Assembly (NCBI GenBank): GCA_937973565.1
Contig: CALJKQ010000275.1
Span: 1-11,296 of the forward strand
Direction: 5' to 3'
DNA from: an uncultured Saprospiraceae bacterium
Lineage (GTDB): Bacteria; Bacteroidota; Bacteroidia; Chitinophagales; Saprospiraceae
Length of the DNA stretch: 11,296 nucleotides
The notes under the pieces are model-generated. The model searched no databases. It was not told the DNA's origin and saw only the letters and a program-made list of their open reading frames with translations. Shown in pieces: positions 1 to 7,494 of this stretch (position 1 is its first letter; each line of letters starts with the position of its first letter). A program made the position numbers and the translations under genes.

Positions 1-234
1 GGGAACTGCTTTTTCTGACAATACCTGAATACTTAGCTGATTAAAGACAGATAAATCGATGCCATCCGGTACCAAAGCACACAAGGCAGACCAAGGCTCA
101 TTGGGCTGATCTTTGTACAGTCCACTCTTTGTGGAACTATTGGCAGTGGTCGATTTAGGATTATTAACAACCGTAATCAACTGTGAACCTGCTCCATATT
201 CGTAATTGCGCTGACACTCGAAGTCGTCAATGAT
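1..234 (-). repeat. Protein repeat 5 of the secreted protein (B-type, truncated by window edge)
   Basis: Residues 649-726. Opens IIDDFECQRN and continues with VVNNPKSTTANSSTKSGLY and FNQLSIQVLSEKAVP, parallel to repeat 3. The rest lies outside the window. Confidence 0.7.
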
Positions 235-2178
235 GGTTGAAATTGGCTCTGTATTTTCGCATGGATCAACAGTGGCTTCACTCTGATTCAGGTTGTCAAA
301 ATAATAAACGGTTCCTGCTTCTTCCACATTGGGGTTGAAGATAAGTCGCAGTGATGCCCAGTCAGTAATCGCCTGGTGTGCTGTAAAATCAAATGACAGG
401 GTCTCCCAGTTGCCGGCATTCTTGATAGGTCTTTCCACCTCTTTATTACCGGCTGAAACACTTTCCAATTGCATGATTACAGATTTGGCACCTACAGGAG
501 CCCATACCTGTACGTTGTACTGAGGTTTGGCACTGATATCGATAATGCTGGGTGCAACAGCCGCCAGTGTACTGAAAGCGGATGAACCTTTAGCATATTT
601 TCCTACTTTGGATGATGCATTAGGTGCAACGGGGGCCGGGTTATTCACCACTTCAAATGTGCCGTGGATAGATGTCAACTGATCCAAGGGTTCCCAAGGA
701 AGGAAAGCGCCATTTTCAAACGTTTCAATGTCAGACGCAGTTTTTTCCGCCCATTGAATATTATCAAGATAATAGACATCACCCGCAACCGGGTCCTGAC
801 CTGCATTAAAGAAAATAACCAGTTTTTTGTGGCTGGCTATCGCCTGATCACTGAAGTCAATAACATAATCAACCCACTGGTTTACATCGGTAATATTGGC
901 CCAAATTTCTTTAGCAGGACTTGCACCGCCTTCCAATTTAAACAGTACTGGAACTGCTTTTGCACTCCATAGTTTAATATTCAACTGGTTGTTTTTACTC
1001 AGATCAATTGGATTTTGGTAATCCATCAACAGGGCTGCCCATTGTTCACCAAGTGGGTCTACATATTTACCTACTTTGGCAGAGTTATTTACTGCATTGG
1101 GTGCCGGATTGTTGATTACTGATAAGCTGTCCCATCCATTTACATAGGTAGCATTCCTGTTGCATTCAAAATCATCCACAATACTGGGATCGGGTGTTAC
1201 TGAAGCACATCCACCTTGTGGCACAGCAGACAGGTTATCAAAATAATAAACATCGGCACTGGTTTCAACCCCCGGATCAAAGAACAAAATAGCCTTTGTG
1301 AGGTGTGTATATTCCTTTGCAGCAGAAAAATCAAAACTGTATTCCTGCCACTGGTTAACCAAACCTATGTTGGCTATTTTTTCAACAGGAGGACCACCGG
1401 CACCTTCCAATTTGAAAAGAACCTGAGTAGGAGCACTGGCATGTACTTGAAGTTTGAATTGGTTGTTCTGACTTAAATCAAACGCATTGGTTCCTCTGTC
1501 AGCCAACAACAGTGAATAGGCATGATTGCCTGATTTTGTATATTTTCCAACTTTGGCGCTGTCGTTTACTTTGTTAGGCGCCGGATTGTCCACAGGTGCC
1601 TCCAAAACACCATCCAATCCTTGCCATCCCATTTCGTTACCGGTCTCAAATGTCTCATAAACATCTCTTGCTTCAACACCACGGATGTCATCGAAGAAGA
1701 AATCAGCAGCTTGCGGTGTAGTAAATGGATTAATAGCTACCAACATTTTGGTCAGGGTAGTAAAATTGGCCCCTCCCGACAAATCAAATGAATAATCTAC
1801 CCACTGATTGGCTACGGTCACATCAACAAATTTTTCTACGGCTTTGCCACCTCCTTCAAATTTAAGCAGGATTCTGGTTGGTGCGATAGGGGACCATACC
1901 TTCATTTTTAATAAATTCTTGACGCTCAAGTCTGCTGCTCCCGGCAAATCTGCCAATAGAAAGCAAAAATCGCTCTGGTCATTGTTGCTCAATTTTCCAA
2001 CAAAGTCAGAATCATTCACGGCATCTTTTGCAGGATTGGCAATGCCACCTTCAAAACCGGCTCCGTTAAAAGAGACCCATGGAAGTTTTGCCCCGCCTTC
2101 AAAGTCTTCATATACCTGGGCATTCACAGAAAGGATACCAAGCATAAGAAACATAATAAGGGTAAAGTTTCTCATCAT
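1..2178 (-). CDS. Secreted multi-repeat, putative carbohydrate-binding protein (partial, C-terminus outside window)
   Basis: The reading frame is open for 726 codons from ATG at 2178 (a second in-frame ATG lies at 2175) to the window edge, so the C-terminus is missing. An in-frame stop at 2188-2190 fixes the start. Residues 1-20 form a signal peptide (hydrophobic core, VNA before Q21). Five tandem repeats of about 150-165 residues follow, starting near residues 23, 174, 333, 484 and 649. Each has a DFE/TFE opening, an NPAPNxVNxSxKVGKY-like segment, a VLFKLEG-like strand, a NQWxxYSFDF-like strand and a VYYFDN-like end. This matches beta-sandwich modules known from Bacteroidetes polysaccharide-utilisation proteins, so binding of glycans at the cell surface is inferred. 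No catalytic domain or type IX sorting tail is visible; either could lie in the missing part. The gene follows the regulator gene in the same direction after 288 nt. Secretion and repeats are certain; the ligand is not. Confidence 0.8.
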   Translation of the reverse strand, partial: MMRNFTLIMFLMLGILSVNAQVYEDFEGGAKLPWVSFNGAGFEGGIANPAKDAVNDSDFVGKLSNNDQSDFCFLLADLPGAADLSVKNLLKMKVWSPIAPTRILLKFEGGGKAVEKFVDVTVANQWVDYSFDLSGGANFTTLTKMLVAINPFTTPQAADFFFDDIRGVEARDVYETFETGNEMGWQGLDGVLEAPVDNPAPNKVNDSAKVGKYTKSGNHAYSLLLADRGTNAFDLSQNNQFKLQVHASAPTQVLFKLEGAGGPPVEKIANIGLVNQWQEYSFDFSAAKEYTHLTKAILFFDPGVETSADVYYFDNLSAVPQGGCASVTPDPSIVDDFECNRNATYVNGWDSLSVINNPAPNAVNNSAKVGKYVDPLGEQWAALLMDYQNPIDLSKNNQLNIKLWSAKAVPVLFKLEGGASPAKEIWANITDVNQWVDYVIDFSDQAIASHKKLVIFFNAGQDPVAGDVYYLDNIQWAEKTASDIETFENGAFLPWEPLDQLTSIHGTFEVVNNPAPVAPNASSKVGKYAKGSSAFSTLAAVAPSIIDISAKPQYNVQVWAPVGAKSVIMQLESVSAGNKEVERPIKNAGNWETLSFDFTAHQAITDWASLRLIFNPNVEEAGTVYYFDNLNQSEATVDPCENTEPISTIIDDFECQRNYEYGAGSQLITVVNNPKSTTANSSTKSGLYKDQPNEPWSALCALVPDGIDLSVFNQLSIQVLSEKAVP
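235..729 (-). repeat. Protein repeat 4 of the secreted protein (A-type)
   Basis: Residues 484-648 including the linker to repeat 5. Opens IETFENG with LPW, then NPAPVAPNASSKVGKY, a divergent SVIMQLES strand, NWETLSFDFT and TVYYFDNL. The linker carries C640, again 15 residues before the DFEC cysteine of the next repeat. Confidence 0.7.
730..1182 (-). repeat. Protein repeat 3 of the secreted protein (B-type, DDFEC opening)
   Basis: Residues 333-483. Opens IVDDFECNRN and contains NPAPNAVNNSAKVGKY, VPVLFKLEGG, NQWVDYVIDFS and GDVYYLDNI. Shares its cysteine-containing opening with repeat 5. Confidence 0.75.
1183..1659 (-). repeat. Protein repeat 2 of the secreted protein (A-type)
   Basis: Residues 174-332 including the linker to repeat 3. 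Opens YETFETG with a following MGW, then NPAPNKVNDSAKVGKY, VLFKLEGAGG, NQWQEYSFDF and DVYYFDNL. The linker at its end carries C324, which lies 15 residues before the DFEC cysteine of repeat 3. Confidence 0.75.
1660..2112 (-). repeat. Protein repeat 1 of the secreted protein (A-type)
   Basis: Residues 23-173. Opens YEDFEGG with W34 nearby, contains the shared VGKL, ILLKFEGGG, NQWVDYSFDLS and DFFFDDI segments. It lacks the DFEC opening of repeats 3 and 5. One cysteine sits in the core segment SDFCFLLADL. Confidence 0.75.
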
Positions 2179-2363
2179 AGAAGTAATTTAGTTTGGTTAA
2201 TAAATGTGTCTTAAATGTATGACCTCCACCACAATTTAATATCCAAATCGACCTCTCTGACATAACTTCAAATGGTAATCCATAAAAGTTGCACTGTCCA
2301 ACGAAGTGTGTTATAAATGTGGTTTTAGCCAAATAAATTTGCTAAAGATTCAAATTCTCAAAG

Positions 2364-2397
2364 CAAAATTAGGAAACATATGTGAAAATAACACAAA
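2364..2397 (-). promoter_or_regulatory. Candidate Bacteroidetes-type promoter for the secreted repeat protein
   Basis: Read on the minus strand, TAATTTTG (2371 to 2364) fits the -7 consensus TAnnTTTG, and TTTG (2397 to 2394) lies 22 nt upstream as a possible -33 box. Transcription would begin near 2358, giving a leader of about 180 nt. The region is AT-rich, so a chance match is possible, and other weaker boxes exist nearer the start. Confidence 0.4.
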
Positions 2398-2400
2398 ATT

Positions 2401-2421
2401 TACTACGCCAATACTACGCCA
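2401..2421 (-). promoter_or_regulatory. Two 10-bp direct repeats, candidate operator upstream of the repeat-protein promoter
   Basis: TACTACGCCA occurs at 2401-2410 and again at 2412-2421 on the plus strand (TGGCGTAGTA twice on the minus strand). The period is 11 bp, about one helical turn, so both copies face the same side of the helix. The pair ends 3 nt before the candidate -33 box, the usual place for an activator. It is GC-richer than its surroundings. The binding protein is unknown; the regulator encoded immediately upstream is an obvious candidate. Confidence 0.45.
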
Positions 2422-2466
2422 TTTGACGAAATGTACCTAAATATTCCCTTTTTACACTTAAAATAA

Positions 2467-5217
2467 CTATTCAAAACCAATAAAAAATTCTGAGAGGTTG
2501 GTTTCTGGTGAAAGTCCTAACTTATTCCTTAACCTGTACCTTTTATTTTCCAGTCCTCGGACCGTAATATTAAAAAGGGGGGCTATTTCTTTGGTTGTCA
2601 GATTCATTTTAAGATAAGCTGCCAATTTTAAATCCTGAGATGTCAGATTGGGGTATTTTATAAGCAGCTTTTTGAAGAAGACTTCATGAATTTCATGAAA
2701 ATTGGCTTCAAATAGTTTATTATCGTGTTCACTTGTGATGTTTTCATTGATGTGCCGCATCATTTTTTGGAATTCTTTCTGGGTCAATCCTTCATCTGAC
2801 TTCCTCAATTCAACCAATTCATCCTTAATTTCAACCAAAAGCTCATTCTTCTTGATCAATTGCATTGTACTGTTGGCTAATTCCTGGCTTTTCATCCTGT
2901 TCTCCTCAACAAGTTTCTGATTATCAAGGGCTATTTTGTGCTCCCTAAGCAATCTTTCATTTTCTTTTTCGAGCTTCAGCCTGCTCCTTTTCAATGACTG
3001 GGTATAATAAAACCAAAAACCAAAGCCCATCATACATGCCAACAAAGCATAGGTAATTTTCATTCCAACCGACCAATACCATGGCGGAAGTACTTCCAGT
3101 GATACGGTCTGGCTATTGCCACTGGAGGAGAAAATGGTCAATAGGTATTTTCCGTAGTTTAAATTAAAAAAGTGAAGTTCCGAATTTTGCTCCCAGGCCC
3201 CTTTGATAAAATCCCGGCCCGACAATTCATAAGCATAGTAAAGATCTGTACTATAGATGGGTTCGTGAAAGAAAATTTTAAATGTCTTATCGTTGTAAGG
3301 GATTTGAATCCTTCCGTCTATCATATCATATATAGTACCATTCTCGGATTGCAGAAAGTCAATAGTAAGCTGATGATTTTTCGTGCTTTGCGACCTCTTA
3401 AAAAAATCATTTTTAATCAAAACATACCCTTCTTCCTGCAGAACAAGCCACTGTTTGTCAGACCACTGGCTGATTACATTTTTTTCCGGTGTTGGCCTGA
3501 TCAACAAACTCTTCTTGCTATTATTCTCTACCAGAACCACACTATCCCTGTATATCTCAAAATACTGATGTCCGAAAGGACCAACAATCCTTCCCGCCAT
3601 CTTCCGCTGAAATTCAAAGTTATCTTTCCGTGGGTCATACCTGAATAGGCTGTCCTTTAGCTGGACAAAAAAATCAGACCCCATCCTGACCATTTCCATT
3701 TTTCTGCTTCGGTTCAATTTGCCGGCGCCATTGTAGACTTTATTGGACAATACTTTGGTAAGTTGGTCATTTAGCACAATTCGTCGCAACTCTCCACCCG
3801 GACCGGTTAACCAATAATGAGTTTTGTCATCAGCACTGATCCGGTCAATGGCCCCACCCAGGTTTTCTATCCTATGGCTGAATTTCCATTCTTTGTCAAA
3901 TTTATAGATCAAAGCACCACTATAGCTACCCTGGATTAACGTCAAACTATCTCCTCTTACCGGAGTGGTGAACCAGCTTCCGGTACCTCTAAAAAGAGGT
4001 TTTACTTCTTTATCTGTAATTAAATCACTTCCGGCATTGTGTGCACAAATGATTCCACCCTCGACTTTCAACAAATGCCATACTTGTCCTTTGATCTGTT
4101 GTACAGCAGTATATTTTTGAACCTTCCCCTTTTCACCAAAATCAGTCAGCAGGCATCGATACAAACCCTGATTGGTCCCCAAATACTTATATTTTCCGGA
4201 AATTTCCGCCGTATAAATGGTTCCCAACCGATCCTTTTTTCCATCATAGTAAACTATATCCTTGGAAAGTGAAAAGTAAGAAACGCCTTTGTCCAGCCCC
4301 ATCCATAAGCCCTGTGCTTTGTCTGCGCACAAGGATAAAACGGTGTTGTTTTGAAGCCCGGAAACAGTATTGAGTTCAACCACCTCACCGGACTCTGCAT
4401 CCAAAAGTAAAACGCCTTCATTTATAGTAGCAAAACACCACAAATTGTTCCTGATCTTCAACGCCTTATTGACCTGTGCCTTGGTAAGGGTACGATTAAT
4501 TGGATGGTGCCAGCTTGTCAATTTATTTTCATGCCACACAAATACGCCCCCCTCGATGGTAGCAATGTACATCTGTTTATCTCTTTGGAAAATTCCACTC
4601 ACCGTGTGTTTGCCTAAAACCTCCGTACCTTGCAGTAATATCCAACCCTCTGTTGACCACTTGAACAAGCCCATTCCAATTACCGGCAAAATCAGATCAT
4701 GGTCCAAAACATTTAAAAACATGATGTTGCCAGGAGTAGGCAACCGGGTTATTTTCGCGCCATCATACACAAAAAGCATGGCAAATGACTGAAAATATAC
4801 TTTGTTGTCATGTTCGGTGATATGCCAGATTTCTTCCTGAAAGAAACCTTTATCTTTTATCAAATGATTTAAGGATGTATAGACCATACCTCCTTGTTTA
4901 TCCTCTTCCCAATAGCCAAATTCGCCGTACGCACCAGAATAGATTTTGCCATCTTTATGGTAGACCGACCGGATACTTTTACCCTCAGGCAAGGAATACA
5001 GCTTCCAGTTCCCACCGTCAAAGCGAAGTAGCCCCTGATCATTTCCTATAAACATGGTATTTTCAGCATCCTGGCAAATACTCCAGTTTTGTCTTGCCGC
5101 CTTATAGTGAGAGGGGGCGTAATTTTTTAAATAGGGCAATTCCTGCGACCAGGATGTAAAAAATGCAGTCCAGCAAAGAAAGAAAATCAAACACCTTGCC
5201 AGCTTACATTGATTCAT
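2467..5217 (-). CDS. Membrane-spanning one-component regulator: periplasmic propeller, triple-tyrosine domain, TM helix, coiled coil, LuxR-type HTH
   Basis: This 916-residue protein starts with a signal peptide (1-25, ending SWSQ). A long beta-propeller-like region follows, with two-component-regulator-propeller motifs such as TMFIGNDQGLLRFDGGNW (near 54-71) and GLWMGLDKGVSYF (near 300). A triple-tyrosine (Y_Y_Y) domain spans about 640-712. A single membrane helix lies at about 714-737, then a charged coiled coil to about 815. A LuxR/GerE-type HTH fills about 855-910, with LTSQDLKLAAYLKMN, TTKEIAPLFNIT and the recognition helix RGLENKRYRLRNKLGL. There is no histidine kinase or receiver domain, so an external signal (in this family often a polysaccharide fragment) would act directly through the membrane on DNA. 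The ATG overlaps the rlmH stop by 4 nt, so it is translated from the same transcript. The next gene downstream is the secreted repeat protein, its probable target by position. Confidence 0.88.
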   Translation of the reverse strand: MNQCKLARCLIFFLCWTAFFTSWSQELPYLKNYAPSHYKAARQNWSICQDAENTMFIGNDQGLLRFDGGNWKLYSLPEGKSIRSVYHKDGKIYSGAYGEFGYWEEDKQGGMVYTSLNHLIKDKGFFQEEIWHITEHDNKVYFQSFAMLFVYDGAKITRLPTPGNIMFLNVLDHDLILPVIGMGLFKWSTEGWILLQGTEVLGKHTVSGIFQRDKQMYIATIEGGVFVWHENKLTSWHHPINRTLTKAQVNKALKIRNNLWCFATINEGVLLLDAESGEVVELNTVSGLQNNTVLSLCADKAQGLWMGLDKGVSYFSLSKDIVYYDGKKDRLGTIYTAEISGKYKYLGTNQGLYRCLLTDFGEKGKVQKYTAVQQIKGQVWHLLKVEGGIICAHNAGSDLITDKEVKPLFRGTGSWFTTPVRGDSLTLIQGSYSGALIYKFDKEWKFSHRIENLGGAIDRISADDKTHYWLTGPGGELRRIVLNDQLTKVLSNKVYNGAGKLNRSRKMEMVRMGSDFFVQLKDSLFRYDPRKDNFEFQRKMAGRIVGPFGHQYFEIYRDSVVLVENNSKKSLLIRPTPEKNVISQWSDKQWLVLQEEGYVLIKNDFFKRSQSTKNHQLTIDFLQSENGTIYDMIDGRIQIPYNDKTFKIFFHEPIYSTDLYYAYELSGRDFIKGAWEQNSELHFFNLNYGKYLLTIFSSSGNSQTVSLEVLPPWYWSVGMKITYALLACMMGFGFWFYYTQSLKRSRLKLEKENERLLREHKIALDNQKLVEENRMKSQELANSTMQLIKKNELLVEIKDELVELRKSDEGLTQKEFQKMMRHINENITSEHDNKLFEANFHEIHEVFFKKLLIKYPNLTSQDLKLAAYLKMNLTTKEIAPLFNITVRGLENKRYRLRNKLGLSPETNLSEFFIGFE

Positions 5218-5681
5218 GGATTGTGGTATTTTTCTCCCTTGATGATGGTATATGCTCTGTAAATCTGCTCAACCATAAACAACCTGATCATTTGATGCGA
5301 AAAAGTCATGGCAGAGAGTGACATGGTAAAATTGGCTCTTTTCCTTAAAGGTTCTGACCAACCAAAGGCTCCTCCAATAGCAAAAACGAGCCTGCGCGTA
5401 CTACCGTTTTGGTGCTTTTCAATATATTGAGCCAGCCCGGTTGAAGTGAGTGATTTGCCATTTTCATCCAACAAAACAAGGAAATCATCTTCATGCAAAA
5501 ACTGCAAAAAAGACTGGCCTTCCATCTCCATCAAACGCACGGGATTTCCAGGATTTTTTACGTCCTTTAGTACGGCTAATTCAAAAGAGGTATAATGCTG
5601 CAACCTATCCTGAAATATTTCAATTCCCTGTTTTAGATAAGATTCATTTGTTTTTCCGATACAAAGCAAGATGACCTTCAT
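5214..5681 (-). CDS. rlmH: 23S rRNA (pseudouridine-1915 N3) methyltransferase RlmH
   Basis: RlmH uses S-adenosylmethionine to methylate N3 of pseudouridine 1915 (E. coli numbering) in helix 69 of 23S rRNA. The 155-residue product has the same length as the E. coli enzyme. It shows the SPOUT-family trefoil-knot landmarks: N-terminal MKVILLCIGK, LDENGKSLTS at 71-80, the cofactor-binding FAIGGAFGW at 100-108, LSAMTFSHQMIRLFMVEQIY across 122-141, and the YHNP C-terminus. The gene starts 12 nt after the lptE stop and its TGA overlaps the following regulator start by 4 nt, so it sits inside the miaB operon. No unusual residues are visible in the active site. Assignment is firm. Confidence 0.96.
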   Translation of the reverse strand: MKVILLCIGKTNESYLKQGIEIFQDRLQHYTSFELAVLKDVKNPGNPVRLMEMEGQSFLQFLHEDDFLVLLDENGKSLTSTGLAQYIEKHQNGSTRRLVFAIGGAFGWSEPLRKRANFTMSLSAMTFSHQMIRLFMVEQIYRAYTIIKGEKYHNP

Positions 5682-5693
5682 GCATCAACAAAC

Positions 5694-6239
5694 TTACCAG
5701 GAAGCAAATGTATCATTGAAAACCCTTTCCACAAGCTGTTTTATAATATCTGCATTAAGGCTCTCCTGTACGGACTGGAAATCCTGATCAGCCGGAAATG
5801 TTCTGAAAAAAGAGAAGGGTCTGGAATAACTGGCCTTTTCATCTCTGTGGTTGGTAAACTGCACCTGGACAATAATTTCCAATTTGTTGAGAGCCACTGT
5901 ATTTCCTTCTTTGGGCGCTTCAGAAGTAAGGGTATAGCCTGTAATTTGGCCACCAAAAACCAAATCCGGATCTACATCTTTCAACTTGAGTTTTGACTCT
6001 GTCCTTACCTTTGTTCGCAGGGCTTCGGTAAACTGTACATCAATTTCTACCGGGGCATTAGGTGCTGAAAGGTTAAAATTCTCTACGTAATACGTATTTA
6101 TATCATTGGGTATGGTAACTCCCTTGAAACTGTAACAGCCTTGCCATACAACTGATACCAAAAGAAGGAGCATAAAACTGCCGGTAAACAGGGCAGTCCT
6201 TTGTATAAAAACCGCCTTAATGTTAATCGGGTATATCAT
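5694..6239 (-). CDS. lptE: LptE-like LPS-assembly lipoprotein (Bacteroidetes type)
   Basis: LptE is the outer-membrane lipoprotein that plugs and helps fold LptD, the pore that inserts lipopolysaccharide in the outer leaflet. With ATG at 6239 the product has 181 residues. Residues 1-34 form a hydrophobic signal (FMLLLLVSVV) and C35 would be lipidated. C35 is followed by YSFKGVTIPNDINTYYVENF, the opening typical of Bacteroidetes LptE, then DPDLVFGGQITGYTLTSEAP and the C-terminal VERVFNDTFASW. The residues before the cysteine, WQG, are a poor lipobox. The frame extends back to an ATG at 6314, but that would overlap the upstream gene by 92 nt and add a polar N-terminus before the signal peptide, so 6239 (17-nt overlap) is preferred. 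A start at 6173 leaves too short a signal. Confidence 0.82.
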   Translation of the reverse strand: MIYPINIKAVFIQRTALFTGSFMLLLLVSVVWQGCYSFKGVTIPNDINTYYVENFNLSAPNAPVEIDVQFTEALRTKVRTESKLKLKDVDPDLVFGGQITGYTLTSEAPKEGNTVALNKLEIIVQVQFTNHRDEKASYSRPFSFFRTFPADQDFQSVQESLNADIIKQLVERVFNDTFASW

Positions 6240-7494
6240 ATTGCTTAATTTTTCGATAGAGTGTTCTTTCAGATATACCCAACTCATCTGCAGCATCTTT
6301 TCTCTTACCGGCAAATTTTTTTAGTGCCTTCTTAATCATGTCCTTTTCCATTTCTTCCAGTGACAAAGCTTCCTCCACGATTTCTGATTTATGGTATCTG
6401 TCCCGGTTGCCTTCATTAATGATTATGGGCTTTGATGAATCATTCACCGCAGAAACTTCATCATCGTCGTTGATGGCAAAATACCCGCCTTGAGTCATAA
6501 CGGGCATTTCAGTCGGAACTACATACTTGTTTACATTTCCCTCGGGTACACTCAGGTTGTTGGACTTTATAAGGTTAAAAACAAGATTCTTCAAATCATT
6601 AAGATCGGCTTTCATATCCAATAAGAATTTATAAAGAATCTCTCTCTCGGCAAAATTCTCGCTTTCTTTGGAAGCAACACCCACGGGCAAATTCCTTGCA
6701 ATCAATTGGGGAGCCAATTCGGCAATGACAGACTCAGTGAGCTGTTTGTTTTCTGCTAAAACAGAAAATTGTTCCACCACATTCTTGAGTTCTCTCACGT
6801 TTCCGGGCCAGCGATAATGTTCCAGTATATATCTGGACTTTTCATCCAGTTCCAGGCTATCTGTTCTGTATTTTTCTGCAAAATCTACGGCAAACTTTCT
6901 AAACAGCGGATAAATGTCTTCTGTGCGCTCATGCAGGGCAGGTACTTTTATAGGCACAGTATTCAATCGGTAAAATAAATCTTCCCTAAACTTTCCCTTT
7001 CGTATTTGCTCTTCCAGTTGAATGTTGGTAGCAGCTATTACCCTTACATCAGTAGTCAACACCTTAGAGGAGCCCACCCTTAAAAATTCTCCGGTTTCCA
7101 GAACACGCAACAGGTATGCCTGGGTATCGAGTGGCATTTCACCAATTTCATCTAAAAAAATGGTTCCGCCTGTCACTGTCTCAAAATACCCCTTTCTTTC
7201 CCCGGTAGCACCGGTAAATGATCCCTTTTCATGACCAAACAATTCAGAATTGATGGTACCGGGAGGAATAGCACCACAGTTGATGGCAATAAAACCGTTG
7301 TGCTTGCGTTTGCTTAATTCATGTATAATCCTGGAAAATATTTCTTTTCCCACACCGGATTCTCCCTGAATCAAGACAGTCAAATCTGTTGAGGCTACCC
7401 TGACCGCTGTAAACAAAGCCCGATCCAAAGCGACAGATCTGCCGATGATGCCAAACCGCTGTTTGACGGAATTGATATTTATGTCTTTTGTCAT
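6223..7494 (-). CDS. Sigma-54-dependent enhancer-binding transcriptional activator without a receiver domain
   Basis: This 423-residue protein should use ATP hydrolysis to open RNA polymerase-sigma-54 promoters. The AAA+ domain begins almost at the N-terminus: Walker A GESGVGKE at 44-51, the sigma-54-contact loop GSFTGA at 91-96, Walker B TIFLDE at 111-116, sensor I RVIAATN at 151-157, arginine-finger region FREDLFYRLN at 169-178, and WPGNVREL at 229-236. A Fis-type HTH closes the protein (about 385-423, GKRKDAADELGISERTLYRK). Between them lies a roughly 130-residue linker, partly low-complexity and acidic (INDDDEVSAVNDSS). The usual GAFTGA loop has serine for the first alanine, a tolerated variant. 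With no receiver or GAF domain, activity must be set by its level or a partner. The start overlaps the miaB stop by 4 nt. The miaB-activator-lptE order is, as I recall, conserved in Bacteroidetes; its targets are unknown. Confidence 0.93.
   Translation of the reverse strand: MTKDININSVKQRFGIIGRSVALDRALFTAVRVASTDLTVLIQGESGVGKEIFSRIIHELSKRKHNGFIAINCGAIPPGTINSELFGHEKGSFTGATGERKGYFETVTGGTIFLDEIGEMPLDTQAYLLRVLETGEFLRVGSSKVLTTDVRVIAATNIQLEEQIRKGKFREDLFYRLNTVPIKVPALHERTEDIYPLFRKFAVDFAEKYRTDSLELDEKSRYILEHYRWPGNVRELKNVVEQFSVLAENKQLTESVIAELAPQLIARNLPVGVASKESENFAEREILYKFLLDMKADLNDLKNLVFNLIKSNNLSVPEGNVNKYVVPTEMPVMTQGGYFAINDDDEVSAVNDSSKPIIINEGNRDRYHKSEIVEEALSLEEMEKDMIKKALKKFAGKRKDAADELGISERTLYRKIKQYDIPD

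Noticed and set aside
2108..2332. 74-codon minus-strand ORF across the start of the secreted-protein gene
   Set aside because: It overlaps the signal-peptide coding region in another frame, has no family resemblance and is rich in Cys/Tyr/His as expected of a shadow frame.
2324..2346. TTTAGC/GCTAAA hairpin in the leader of the secreted-protein gene
   Set aside because: The stem is short, AT-rich and has no T run after it, so it is neither a convincing terminator nor a riboswitch; it may be chance in AT-rich DNA.
3172..3648. 158-codon plus-strand ORF inside the regulator gene
   Set aside because: It is the complement of the propeller-coding region; the composition and lack of motifs mark it as a shadow.
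5694..6314. Longer lptE start at 6314
   Set aside because: It would overlap the sigma-54 activator by 92 nt and put 25 polar residues before the signal peptide; 6239 gives a normal lipoprotein N-terminus.
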